The position numbers and the translations under genes were made by a program. A stretch of DNA of 64,000 nucleotides from Actinomycetota bacterium (lineage in GTDB: Bacteria > Actinomycetota > Thermoleophilia > Gaiellales > Gaiellaceae): assembly GCA_013816245.1 (NCBI GenBank), contig JACDEU010000006.1, forward strand, positions 16,775-80,774, read 5' to 3'. The notes under the pieces are model-generated. The model ran no database searches, was not told where the DNA came from, and saw only the letters and a list, made by a program, of their open reading frames with translations. Shown here piece by piece: positions 56,771 through 64,000 of the stretch (positions are counted from its first letter, which is position 1; every line of letters starts with the position of its first letter).

Positions 56771-57690
56771 GGCGCAAGGTCACCGTGGTCGGCGCCGGGA
56801 ACGTCGGCGCAACGTGCGCGCAGGTTCTCGCCACGCGCGGCTACGCCGACGTCGTCCTGGTCGACATCAAGGAAGGGCTGCCGCAGGGAAAGGCCCTCGA
56901 CATCAATCAGATGGGCGCCGTGCTCGGCTACGAGCCGCGCGTCACCGGCTCGAACAGCTACGACGAGACCGAGGGCTCGGACGCGGTCGTCATCACCGCG
57001 GGCCTTCCCCGCTCACCAGGGATGAGCCGCGACGACCTTGTCGCCACGAACGAGAAGATCGTCAAGGACGTCACCGAGAAGGCGATCGCGAAGAGCCCGG
57101 ATGCGATCCTGATCGTCGTGTCGAATCCGCTCGATGCGATGTGCCATGTCGCGAAGAACGTCTCCGGCTGGCCGAAAGAGCGCGTGTTCGGGATGGCCGG
57201 GATACTCGACACCGCACGCTTCTCGACGTTCATCGCGTGGGCGACGCAAGCGTCGGTGAAGGACGTAACTGCGACAGTGCTCGGCGGCCACGGCGATCAG
57301 ATGGTGCCGGTCGTCAGCGCCACCACTGTCGGCGGAATCCCTTTGCGCAAGCTCGTCGGTGACGCCGAGATCGAGCAGATGGTCGCGCGGACGGCAAAGG
57401 GCGGCGGCGAGCTCGTCGAGCTGCTCGGCACGTCCGCGTGGTACGCGCCGGGTGCTGCAGCGGCGCAGATGGTCGACTCGATCATGCTCGACGAGAAGCG
57501 CGTTCTTCCTTGCACTGCATATCTCGAAGGGGAGTACGGAATCGACGGTCTCTACATCGGCGTGCCCGTCTCACTCGGGGCCTCAGGGATCGATGCGATC
57601 TACCAGCTCGATCTGACCGACGACGAGCAGGCGCTTCTCGGGAAGTCGGCCGACGCCGTGCGCGAGGTCGTCGGCTTGCTCGCGACCTAG
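56767..57690 (+). CDS. mdh: malate dehydrogenase
   Basis: A 307-residue LDH-like malate dehydrogenase: [80 protein letters not shown], and catalytic His in [20 protein letters not shown]. The residue pattern ([11 protein letters not shown], Arg at the specificity loop) is of the malate class. It oxidises malate to oxaloacetate and is coupled to the isocitrate dehydrogenase gene. Confidence 0.95.
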   Translation: MRRKVTVVGAGNVGATCAQVLATRGYADVVLVDIKEGLPQGKALDINQMGAVLGYEPRVTGSNSYDETEGSDAVVITAGLPRSPGMSRDDLVATNEKIVKDVTEKAIAKSPDAILIVVSNPLDAMCHVAKNVSGWPKERVFGMAGILDTARFSTFIAWATQASVKDVTATVLGGHGDQMVPVVSATTVGGIPLRKLVGDAEIEQMVARTAKGGGELVELLGTSAWYAPGAAAAQMVDSIMLDEKRVLPCTAYLEGEYGIDGLYIGVPVSLGASGIDAIYQLDLTDDEQALLGKSADAVREVVGLLAT

Positions 57691-57692
57691 TC

Positions 57693-58436
57693 ATGGACCT
57701 CGGTCTCAAAGGCCGGACGGCAATCGTGAGCGGCGCATCGTCCGGGCTCGGGCTCGCGACCGCGGAGGCACTTGCCGCGGAGGGAGCGAACGTCACCATG
57801 TTCGCCAGGAGGCGCGACGTGCTCGTGCGCGAGGCGGACCGGATCGGGGCTCTGGCCGTTCGCGGAGACGTCACGAATCCGCGCGACCTCGAGGCGGTCG
57901 TTCAGCAAACGGTCGAGGCATTCGGCGGCATCGACATTCTCGTCTGGAACGGCGGCGGCCCACCACCTGGGCCTGCAGTAGAAGTAACCATCGAGGCGCT
58001 CGAGGAAGCTGTCGAGCTCCTGTTCACGCCGGCGCTTCGTCTCGTGTCGCTCTGCTTGCCGCACCTCGTGCAAAGCGCGGGCGGGCGGATCCTGCTTTTC
58101 ACGTCGGTCGCCGCACGAGAGCCGTCGGCGCACCTCGCGTTGAGCAACTCGGTTCGTCCCGGCGTGACAGGTTGGGCGAAGACCCTGTCCCGCGAGCTCG
58201 GCCCGAAGGGCATCACGGTCAATTGCGTCGCCCCGGGCCGCATCGAGACGGCACGGCTCGAACAGCTCTACCCGGAGGGCCCGACGGAGGCTGACCTGGA
58301 GGCGATTCCGGTCGGTCGCTGGGGCACTCCGCAGGAGTTCGGCGACGTTGCGTGCTTCCTCGCCTCCGACCGCGCCCGCTACGTCACCGGCACGACCGTG
58401 GTGGTCGACGGCGGCCTGTCGCGAGGCCTCTTCTAG
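57693..58436 (+). CDS. short-chain dehydrogenase family protein lacking the YxxxK motif
   Basis: A 247-residue Rossmann-fold SDR: TAIVSGASSGLGLATAEALA, VWNGGGPPPG at the usual NNAG position, FTSVAAREPSAHLALSNSVR, then GPKGITVNCVAPGRIETARL and the closing RARYVTGTTVVVDGG. The catalytic Tyr and Lys are replaced (SNSVR where YxxxK is expected), while the NAD(P)-binding parts are intact. This occurs in a known SDR clade of unproven activity. It starts 2 bp after mdh. Confidence 0.85.
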   Translation: MDLGLKGRTAIVSGASSGLGLATAEALAAEGANVTMFARRRDVLVREADRIGALAVRGDVTNPRDLEAVVQQTVEAFGGIDILVWNGGGPPPGPAVEVTIEALEEAVELLFTPALRLVSLCLPHLVQSAGGRILLFTSVAAREPSAHLALSNSVRPGVTGWAKTLSRELGPKGITVNCVAPGRIETARLEQLYPEGPTEADLEAIPVGRWGTPQEFGDVACFLASDRARYVTGTTVVVDGGLSRGLF

Positions 58437-58441
58437 CCGGC

Positions 58442-59452
58442 ATGGTTCGCCTACTCTCGCCGTTCCGGCTGGTGTCAGCCGGTCTCATCCTGCTGGCCGT
58501 CGTGCTCGTGATCCTGGTGACGCGCGGAAGCGACCAGTATCTGGAGGTCCCGGACGAGGCTCATCCCCTCCAGGGCCTGGTGCAGGTGCAGGGCGCGAAG
58601 CCACCGACCGACGGCGGCGACATTTACTACGTCGACGTCCTGCTCCGGCCTGCGTCCTTGCTCGAGTCGCTGGTGCCTGCCGTCCGCCCGGAAGGCTCGG
58701 ACCTGGTCGCCCGCACTCAGATCGTCGAGCCCGGGATCTCGGACAAGGAACGGTTCCAGCTCGATCTCGCCACGATGAAGGTCTCGCAGCAAGTTGCTTC
58801 GCTCGTGGCACTGCGTCAGCTCGGCTATCAGGTGCCGATCCGACCCGGCGTTCGCATCGTGGCGGTGACTCCGGACTCGCATGCGGCAGGCTTGGTCAAA
58901 CCGGGCGACGTGATCATCGCGGCGGACGGTAAGCCTGTGCGTACCCGCTCCGACCTCGCCGCGGCGCTCGCCCGCCACAAAGCAGGAGACGTCGTGAGGA
59001 TCCAGATCCGGCGCGGTGCGAAAAAGCTTTCGCGTTCGATTCGAACGACGGCCGACAGTCGCGATCCGAAGCGTCCGATCATCGGCGTCCTGCCGGCGCT
59101 GAGCGCTCGGTTTCCGTTCCCGATCAAGTTCAACCTCCGCAAGGTCGGTGGGCCGTCCGCAGGGCTGGCGTTCGCGCTCGAACTGATGGAGCAGAAGGGC
59201 CGCGACGTCGATCGCGGCTACAAGGTCGCGGCGACCGGTCAGATCGAGCTCGACGGCTCGGTGACGAGAATCGGCGGAATCAAACAAAAGACGATCGGCG
59301 CGCGGAGATCCCACGTGGACGTCTTCCTCGTCCCGGTCGATGGGGACAACGCCAAGGACGCGAAGCGCTACGCGCATGGCCTCAAGATCATCCCTGTGAA
59401 GACTTTTCAACAGGCGTTGCGCGCACTGGCAACGCTTCCGAAAAAAGGTTAG
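58442..59452 (+). CDS. PDZ and Lon-type serine protease (YlbL family)
   Basis: A 336-residue membrane-anchored protease. The N-terminal helix (LVSAGLILLAVVLVILVTRG) is followed by an extracytoplasmic region, a PDZ domain (GVRIVAVTPDSHAAGLVKPG, DVIIAADGKPVRTRSDLAAA) and a Lon S16 domain with catalytic Ser in GGPSAGLAFALELMEQKG and Lys in GGIKQKTIGARR. YlbL-type proteases work at the outer side of the membrane in stress or division control. It follows the SDR by 5 bp. Confidence 0.92.
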   Translation: MVRLLSPFRLVSAGLILLAVVLVILVTRGSDQYLEVPDEAHPLQGLVQVQGAKPPTDGGDIYYVDVLLRPASLLESLVPAVRPEGSDLVARTQIVEPGISDKERFQLDLATMKVSQQVASLVALRQLGYQVPIRPGVRIVAVTPDSHAAGLVKPGDVIIAADGKPVRTRSDLAAALARHKAGDVVRIQIRRGAKKLSRSIRTTADSRDPKRPIIGVLPALSARFPFPIKFNLRKVGGPSAGLAFALELMEQKGRDVDRGYKVAATGQIELDGSVTRIGGIKQKTIGARRSHVDVFLVPVDGDNAKDAKRYAHGLKIIPVKTFQQALRALATLPKKG

Positions 59453-59589
59453 TCCAGCGTAGTTTTCGGCAGAATCGAAACGGCCGGAAAATGCTTAGTT
59501 TTCAGCGGCGACAACCTCTGCCGGGTCGGGCAGCCTCGTAGTATCCCGCCTTGTCACTGCGGCCCCTACAACCTAGGCAGACGAAAACC

Positions 59590-59775
59590 ATGACCAAACG
59601 GAACGACTTGACCTGCGAGGACTGTTACTTCCGACGCGCCGGGCTCTGCGCCCTGCCGACCGATGCCCCCTGCCCGACGTTCCGGCTGCACAGCCGCGGC
59701 TCGCTCGCCCCGCCGCGCCAGCCTCGGCTCGTGCCTCGCCCGCCGGGCGACTTCGCCCAGGCCGCCGCGTCCTAG
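59590..59775 (+). CDS. small four-cysteine protein
   Basis: A 61-residue protein: MTKRNDLTCEDCYFRRAGLC, ALPTDAPCPTFRLHSRGS, with cysteines spaced C-x2-C-x7-C-x7-C, suited to one zinc or an Fe-S cluster. The C-terminal half is Pro/Arg-rich. ATG 59590 has no strong Shine-Dalgarno. Tail-to-tail overlap of 4 bp with the aminotransferase. No family is assigned. Confidence 0.65.
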   Translation: MTKRNDLTCEDCYFRRAGLCALPTDAPCPTFRLHSRGSLAPPRQPRLVPRPPGDFAQAAAS

Positions 59776-60842
59776 ACCGAGACGGGCACGAGCGCCGCGA
59801 GCCGGCGCACGCCTTCACGGATCTCGTCCAGCGAGACGAAGCTGAACGCAAGCCGAGCTGTGTTCGGCTCACCGCCGAAGTCGGGGCCTGGGACGTACGC
59901 AACGCCGGTCTTGCCGGCAACGCCTGCCAGCGCCGTCGTATCGGTGCCTTCGGGCAGCTCCAGCCAGATGAAGTAGCCGCCCTCGGGCCGACTCCAGCTC
60001 GCACCTGGAAGCTCCCGTTCCAGCGCTTCGAGCATCGCGTCGCGCCGCGCACCGAGGAGTGAGCGCACACGCTCGAGGTTCGGTTCGAAGTTACCGCGCC
60101 GCAGGAACTCGAACACGGTCGCCTGCCCGAGCAGAACCGGTGTGATGTACGTCGAGACGGCCAGCGCCTCGAGCTCCCGTTCGAGCCCTTCGGGCAACAC
60201 GAAGTAGCCGACGCGCAGCCCCGGCGCGATCGTCTTCGAGAAAGACGACGAATAGATGACGCGCTCGCCGCCTTCGAGCTCGAAGAGCGTCGGCGGCGGT
60301 TCTCCTTCATAGCGAACGAGCCCGTAAGGATCGTCCTCGAGCACGAGCAGGTCATGCTCCCGCGCGAGCTCGACCAGACGGTGGCGGCGGTCCACGCTGA
60401 GCGTCCGGCCGCTCGGGTTCTGGAACGTCGGGATCGTGTAGAGGAACGCGGGCTTCTCGCCGCTCCGCAGGGCCTGTTCGAGTGCGTCGAGCTCAAGCCC
60501 CTCGCCGTCCATCGAAACCGGCGTCGTCTCGACCCCGTGCGAGGCGAGGATCTTCAGCGAGCGGTCATACGTCGGCGCCTCCACGAGGACGCATCCGCCG
60601 GCGAAGCGCTCCGCGAGGAACACCATTCCCTGCAGCGACCCGTTCGTGACCAGGACTCTTGAAGGGTCGACGCCGTGGCGCTCGGCGATCCACTCTCGCA
60701 GCGGCCCGTAACCGCCGACCGGGCCGTACGACAAAACTGTCGTGCCGTCGCGCTCGATCGCGGCCCGCGCGCAGTCGGCCAGCTCCTCGACCGGGATGCA
60801 CTCGTGCGCCGGATTTCCCCGGGCAAAGGTGATCGTGTCCAT
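59772..60842 (-). CDS. PLP-dependent aminotransferase class I/II
   Basis: A 356-residue fold-type I aminotransferase: GPVGGYGPLREWIAERHGVD, VLVTNGSLQGMVFLAERFAG, PTFQNPSGRTLSVDRRHRLV, LEDDPYGLVRYEGE, and PLP-Lys in YSSSFSKTIAPGLRVGYFVL. It resembles 2-aminoadipate/LysN-type and MocR-catalytic-domain enzymes. Substrate is probably an aromatic or branched/aminoadipate amino acid. ATG 60842 is 7 nt after TACACT. Confidence 0.92.
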   Translation of the reverse strand: MDTITFARGNPAHECIPVEELADCARAAIERDGTTVLSYGPVGGYGPLREWIAERHGVDPSRVLVTNGSLQGMVFLAERFAGGCVLVEAPTYDRSLKILASHGVETTPVSMDGEGLELDALEQALRSGEKPAFLYTIPTFQNPSGRTLSVDRRHRLVELAREHDLLVLEDDPYGLVRYEGEPPPTLFELEGGERVIYSSSFSKTIAPGLRVGYFVLPEGLERELEALAVSTYITPVLLGQATVFEFLRRGNFEPNLERVRSLLGARRDAMLEALERELPGASWSRPEGGYFIWLELPEGTDTTALAGVAGKTGVAYVPGPDFGGEPNTARLAFSFVSLDEIREGVRRLAALVPVSV

Positions 60843-60849
60843 CTCGCCG

Positions 60850-60855
60850 AGTGTA
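60850..60855 (-). promoter_or_regulatory. leaderless -10 box of the aminotransferase (TACACT)
   Basis: TACACT on the minus strand ends 7 nt before ATG 60842. Confidence 0.45.
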
Positions 60856-60858
60856 GAG

Positions 60859-61737
60859 CTACGTGCGGGCGGCGAATCTTTCAGCTACGAGCTGCGCCAC
60901 TTGGGTGGGCGTCGTGCCGACCTGAATGCCGACGGCCTCGAGCGCCTCTTTCTTCGCCTGAGCCGTTCCGGAAGAGCCAGAGATGATCGCGCCTGCGTGA
61001 CCCATCGTCTTGCCCGGGGGCGCGGAGAAGCCGGCGATGTAGGCGAGCACCGGCTTCGTCACGTGCTCCTGGACGAAGCTTGCCGCCTTCTCCTCCTCGT
61101 CTCCGCCGATCTCCCCGACCAGGACGATCAGCTCGGTCTCCGGGTCCGCTTCGAAGCGCTCCAGTACGTCGATGAACGAGGAGCCGACAACTGGATCGCC
61201 GCCGATACCGACGATCGTCGAGTTCCCGAGGCCCAGCTGCGTCAGTTCGTGACCGATCTGGTAGGTCAGCGTCCCCGAGCGCGACACGAGGCCGATCGAG
61301 CCCTCGGAAAAAATCTCCGCAGGGATGATCCCGACATTGGCCTTGCCGGGCGAAAGCACGCCGGGGCAGTTCGGGCCGATCATCATCACGCCCTTGCCGC
61401 GGATGTAGGTGTGCACCCGCAGCATCTCGTGCGCGGGAATGTGCTCTGTGATGCAGATGACGGTGCCGATGCCTGCGTCGACCGCCTCGTAGATCGCGTC
61501 GGTGGCGAAACGCGCAGGGACGAAGATCAGAGTCGTGTTCGCGCCGGTCTCCTGAACGGCGTCGGCGACGGTGTTGAAGACGGGAATTCCCTCGACGTCC
61601 TGGCCCGCCTTGGCGGGCGTGACGCCTGCGACGACCTTCGTCCCGTAGTTGCGATTGCGCAGCCCGTGGAAGCGGCCCTCGCTGCCGGTCAGACCCTGGA
61701 CGACGAGACGCGTGTCGTTGTCGACGATCACCGCCAC
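60859..61737 (-). CDS. sucD: succinyl-CoA synthetase subunit alpha
   Basis: A 292-residue subunit: [20 protein letters not shown] (CoA-binding), [40 protein letters not shown], and the phosphohistidine in [20 protein letters not shown]. It pairs with SucC to make succinate and ATP/GTP from succinyl-CoA. GTG 61737 overlaps the stop of a methyltransferase (TAGTG), which separates it from sucC. Confidence 0.96.
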   Translation of the reverse strand: MAVIVDNDTRLVVQGLTGSEGRFHGLRNRNYGTKVVAGVTPAKAGQDVEGIPVFNTVADAVQETGANTTLIFVPARFATDAIYEAVDAGIGTVICITEHIPAHEMLRVHTYIRGKGVMMIGPNCPGVLSPGKANVGIIPAEIFSEGSIGLVSRSGTLTYQIGHELTQLGLGNSTIVGIGGDPVVGSSFIDVLERFEADPETELIVLVGEIGGDEEEKAASFVQEHVTKPVLAYIAGFSAPPGKTMGHAGAIISGSSGTAQAKKEALEAVGIQVGTTPTQVAQLVAERFAART

Positions 61738-62387
61738 TACTTCTGGCTCCTGCGTGCCTTGACGACGATCGAGTCGAGCGTCAGAACGCCGTCTGAGATG
61801 TGGTCTCCGAGCAACTCCTTCACGCGAGCCGCGTCCTCGGGCGGCGTGTCGACGCGGGCGAGCCAGTCGTCGACGACCGGATGCCGTTGGAAGTGCTCGA
61901 GCTGCTCGACCTCGAGACCCGCGTCGGTCAGCATCTCTTTCCACTCGTCCTCGGTGTAGCACCGTACATGCGTCGGGTCGCGGAGACGCTCCGCCTCCTC
62001 GACCTGCTCGTCGACGAACACGTTGTCCTCGATCACCACGAGACGTTGGGTCACTCTCGCCATCTCGGCGACCGCCCTGCGGATGTCCTCGAAATGATGA
62101 GGAGCGATCCGGCAGGTCACGACGTCGAAGCTGCCGTCCTCGAATGGGAGCTCTTCCGCGCGGGAGACCACATCCGACTTCATCCCCGGGGCCGGGTCGG
62201 CCGTGATGACGGTGCAACCCTGCTCGCGCAGGCGCCTCGCGACGTGGCCGCCGCCCGTTGCGACGTCCAGCACCTTGACCTCATCACCGGGCTCGCACCA
62301 TTCGACGAGCAAATCGAGATCAGGCCCCTCGCGATGCGTAGGGCTTTCGCGGAAAGCGTCCGCGCGCTGAGACCAGACGTCGGTCAC
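61737..62387 (-). CDS. SAM-dependent methyltransferase nested between sucC and sucD
   Basis: A 216-residue UbiE-like class I methyltransferase: motif I VKVLDVATGGGHVARRLREQ, TVITADPAPGMKSDVVSRAE, motif II region DGSFDVVTCRIAPHHFEDIR, then VTQRLVVIEDNVFVDEQVEE and ARVDTPPEDAARVKELLGDH. GTG 62387 overlaps the sucC stop and its own stop overlaps the sucD start, so the three genes form one tightly coupled unit. The acceptor is unknown. Confidence 0.88.
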   Translation of the reverse strand: MTDVWSQRADAFRESPTHREGPDLDLLVEWCEPGDEVKVLDVATGGGHVARRLREQGCTVITADPAPGMKSDVVSRAEELPFEDGSFDVVTCRIAPHHFEDIRRAVAEMARVTQRLVVIEDNVFVDEQVEEAERLRDPTHVRCYTEDEWKEMLTDAGLEVEQLEHFQRHPVVDDWLARVDTPPEDAARVKELLGDHISDGVLTLDSIVVKARRSQK

Positions 62388-63526
62388 GCTGCCAGCTCCA
62401 CGGCGCGCTGAGCGGCTTCCAGCATCGTCGGTTCGACGTGGAGATTCGCAGGTGCTGCGTCAGCGAGGATCTTCCGGCCCTCGTCCGCGTTCGTGCCGTC
62501 GAGCCGCACCACGATCGGCAGTTCGATCTTCAGCTGTTCGACCGCGGTCAGGATCCCGCGCGCCACTTCGTCGCAGCGCGTGATCCCGCCGAAGATGTTG
62601 AAGAAGATGGATCGCACCTGATCGTCGCTCGTGATCACCTCGAGCGCGTCGACGACGCCTTGCGCGTCGCCACCGCCGCCGAGGTCGCAGAAGTTCGCCG
62701 GCCGGCCACCGGCGACGACGACCACGTCCACGGTCGACATCGAGAGGCCGGCGCCGTTGCCGAGTATCCCGACTTCGCCGTCGAGCTTCACGTAGGTCAC
62801 GCCTTTTTCGCGGGCAAGCCGCTCGTGCGGGTCCGCTGCCTCTACATCACGCATCTCCGCGATGTCGGGATGCCTGTAGAGCGCGCTGTCGTCAACGGTG
62901 AACTTCGAGTCGAGCGCGCGTACCTCTCCCTCGGGCGTGACAATCAAAGGGTTGATCTCGGTGAGCATCGCGTCGGACTCGACGAAGCACCGGTAGAGCT
63001 TTTCGATGATCCCCAGGATCTGCTTCTGTTCGCTCGGGTCGTCGATTGCCGCGCCGTAGACCAGTCGCCGGCCCTGATAGGGCTGGTAATCCTCGAGCGG
63101 GTCGACGTGCAGTCGCGCCAGCGCGTCCGGGTTCTCTTCGGCGACCTGCTCGATCTCGACGCCGCCTTCCGTGGTGAGCATGAACAGAGGCTTCTTCGTA
63201 CCTCGGTCGAACGTGATCGAGAGGTAGTACTCCTTCGCGATGTCGGACGCCTGCTCGATCCACACCTTGCGCACGACGTGGCCGTTGATATCGAGCCCGA
63301 GGATATCGCGCGCTTTGGCCTCGGCGTCCGCGGGATCGTCCGCGAGCTTCACGCCGCCCGCCTTCCCCCGCCCACCCGTCAGAACCTGAGCCTTGACGAC
63401 GACGGGGCCGCCGATCTCCTCGGCAGCCGCACGCGCCTCCTCGGGGGTCGTCGCGAGCCGGCCGTCGGAAACCGGGATGCCGAAGCGCGCGAAGACCTGC
63501 TTGCCCTGGTACTCGTAGAGATCCAC
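62384..63526 (-). CDS. sucC: succinyl-CoA synthetase subunit beta
   Basis: A 380-residue ATP-grasp subunit: MDLYEYQGKQVFARFGIPVS, GGPVVVKAQVLTGGRGKAGG, KVWIEQASDIAKEYYLSITF, ALDSKFTVDDSALYRHPDIA, GNGAGLSMSTVDVVVVAGGR, then FNIFGGITRCDEVARGILTA. It binds nucleotide and pairs with SucD. GTG 63526 is 9 nt after TAGAGT. Confidence 0.97.
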   Translation of the reverse strand: MDLYEYQGKQVFARFGIPVSDGRLATTPEEARAAAEEIGGPVVVKAQVLTGGRGKAGGVKLADDPADAEAKARDILGLDINGHVVRKVWIEQASDIAKEYYLSITFDRGTKKPLFMLTTEGGVEIEQVAEENPDALARLHVDPLEDYQPYQGRRLVYGAAIDDPSEQKQILGIIEKLYRCFVESDAMLTEINPLIVTPEGEVRALDSKFTVDDSALYRHPDIAEMRDVEAADPHERLAREKGVTYVKLDGEVGILGNGAGLSMSTVDVVVVAGGRPANFCDLGGGGDAQGVVDALEVITSDDQVRSIFFNIFGGITRCDEVARGILTAVEQLKIELPIVVRLDGTNADEGRKILADAAPANLHVEPTMLEAAQRAVELAA

Positions 63527-63535
63527 CGGCGCGGG

Positions 63536-63541
63536 ACTCTA
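63536..63541 (-). promoter_or_regulatory. leaderless -10 box of sucC (TAGAGT)
   Basis: TAGAGT on the minus strand ends 9 nt before GTG 63526. Confidence 0.45.
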
Positions 63542-63590
63542 CCCGCCACACCCTGCGCCGCCGCGCATCTCTAGGTGCACGCGCGCGCGG

Positions 63591-63606
63591 CCCCACCCGG
63601 GTGGGG
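63591..63606. terminator. 16-bp palindrome between the carboxylase gene and sucC
   Basis: CCCCACCCGGGTGGGG is a perfect palindrome 78 bp after the biotin-carrier stop. It is probably a transcription barrier upstream of the sucC promoter; there is no T-tract. Confidence 0.45.
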
Positions 63607-63683
63607 GAGAGTCACCCACCGCCCACTGCAAACGACGATACCCGGGGAACTCGTACACGTCTGCGCCGGATCTGCACCAACTT

Positions 63684-64000
63684 TCACCCGGAGGTCACGA
63701 CGCAGATCACCTGGCCGGTCGTCACGGGCTGGCCTGGCGCGACCGACAGCTCCGTCACGCGGCCGGCGCGGTGCGCGTGCACTTCGTTCTCCATCTTCAT
63801 CGCCTCGACGATGCAGAGCACCTGACCCGCCTCGACCTCGTCGCCTTCGGACACCTCTAAGGCCAGCACCGTTCCCTGCATCGGCGACACGACCGCGTCG
63901 CGCCCGGCTCCGGCAGGCCCTCGGTCCCGCGACCGCTCGCGGCGGCGCCGAGCCAGCTCTGCGAACGCGGGCTCCGGCCGCGGGACGCGCACCTCGAAGC
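63684..64000 (-). CDS. biotin carboxyl carrier domain, C-terminus of an acyl-CoA carboxylase alpha subunit (partial)
   Basis: The last 100 or so residues of a gene that enters from the right edge. A linker ([20 protein letters not shown]) is followed by a biotinyl domain [20 protein letters not shown], then [20 protein letters not shown] (biotin Lys in EAMKMEN) and [20 protein letters not shown]. Stop at 63684. Most likely the biotin carboxylase/BCCP subunit of acetyl- or propionyl-CoA carboxylase; a pyruvate carboxylase end is less likely. Confidence 0.88.
   Translation of the reverse strand, partial: FEVRVPRPEPAFAELARRRRERSRDRGPAGAGRDAVVSPMQGTVLALEVSEGDEVEAGQVLCIVEAMKMENEVHAHRAGRVTELSVAPGQPVTTGQVICVVTSG

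Overview
The window is GC-rich DNA with many GTG and some TTG starts and dense bidirectional gene packing. Gene content fits an actinobacterium, probably a deep-branching Thermoleophilia/Gaiellales-type lineage. This placement is inferred from family content (PspAB next to HtpX, a small secreted protein with a GGVEKCL...GEFC motif, DUF4236, an SdhA/B plus CCG-subunit complex, split NHEJ genes). No rRNA is present to confirm it.

Layout. 0-5.8 kb: a decayed sensor kinase/response regulator pair, two frameshifted MFS transporters and a DUF4097 operon headed by a ribbon-helix-helix (RHH) regulator with its own operator. 5.8-15.3 kb: pspAB-htpX, a membrane protein/cytochrome c fusion, a HAD phosphatase, serS, tRNA-Ser(UGA), a broken GT87-like gene and a membrane-anchored DnaJ. 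15.3-19.8 kb: Ca2+/H+ antiporter, flavin reductase, HAD phosphatase, DUF4234 protein, O-methyltransferase, fabF. 19.8-26.9 kb: thioredoxin-like protein, DUF892 fusion, ATP-dependent DNA ligase and LigD-type polymerase (NHEJ), amino-acid ABC transporter, GroES-like protein, FMN hydroxyacid oxidase. 26.9-31.3 kb: an accessory-looking block between tRNA-Ser(CGA) and tRNA-Ser(GGA)/(GCU). 31.4-38.5 kb: cupredoxin, anti-sigma and ECF sigma factor, decayed methyltransferase and glycosyltransferase pieces, two paralogous cupins, YciI, tRNA-Val(CAC), SRP RNA and a zinc metallopeptidase.

38.6-64 kb is largely housekeeping and intact. It holds dnaX-ybaB-cNMP protein-recR-lysC-asd-DUF1232; GNAT-Asp23-phosphoesterase; sdhA-sdhB-CCG subunit divergent from pckA; GNAT and aminopeptidase M29; two tandem Xer recombinases; NAD-dependent isocitrate dehydrogenase-mdh-SDR-PDZ/Lon protease; aminotransferase; sucC-methyltransferase-sucD; and the end of a biotin carboxylase-type gene that leaves the window. 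Together these supply a large part of the TCA cycle plus gluconeogenic PEP formation.

Gene-expression style. Many first genes carry a TANNNT-like box 5-9 nt before the start codon and no Shine-Dalgarno, which is the signature of leaderless mRNA. Downstream genes usually start inside the previous stop codon (ATGA, GTGA, TAGTG, TGATG). Four junctions suggest CTGA, that is, CUG initiation. Frameshifts fall almost only in dispensable genes (0.3-4 kb, 12.4-15.2 kb, 34-36 kb), which argues for gene decay, although assembly indels cannot be excluded.
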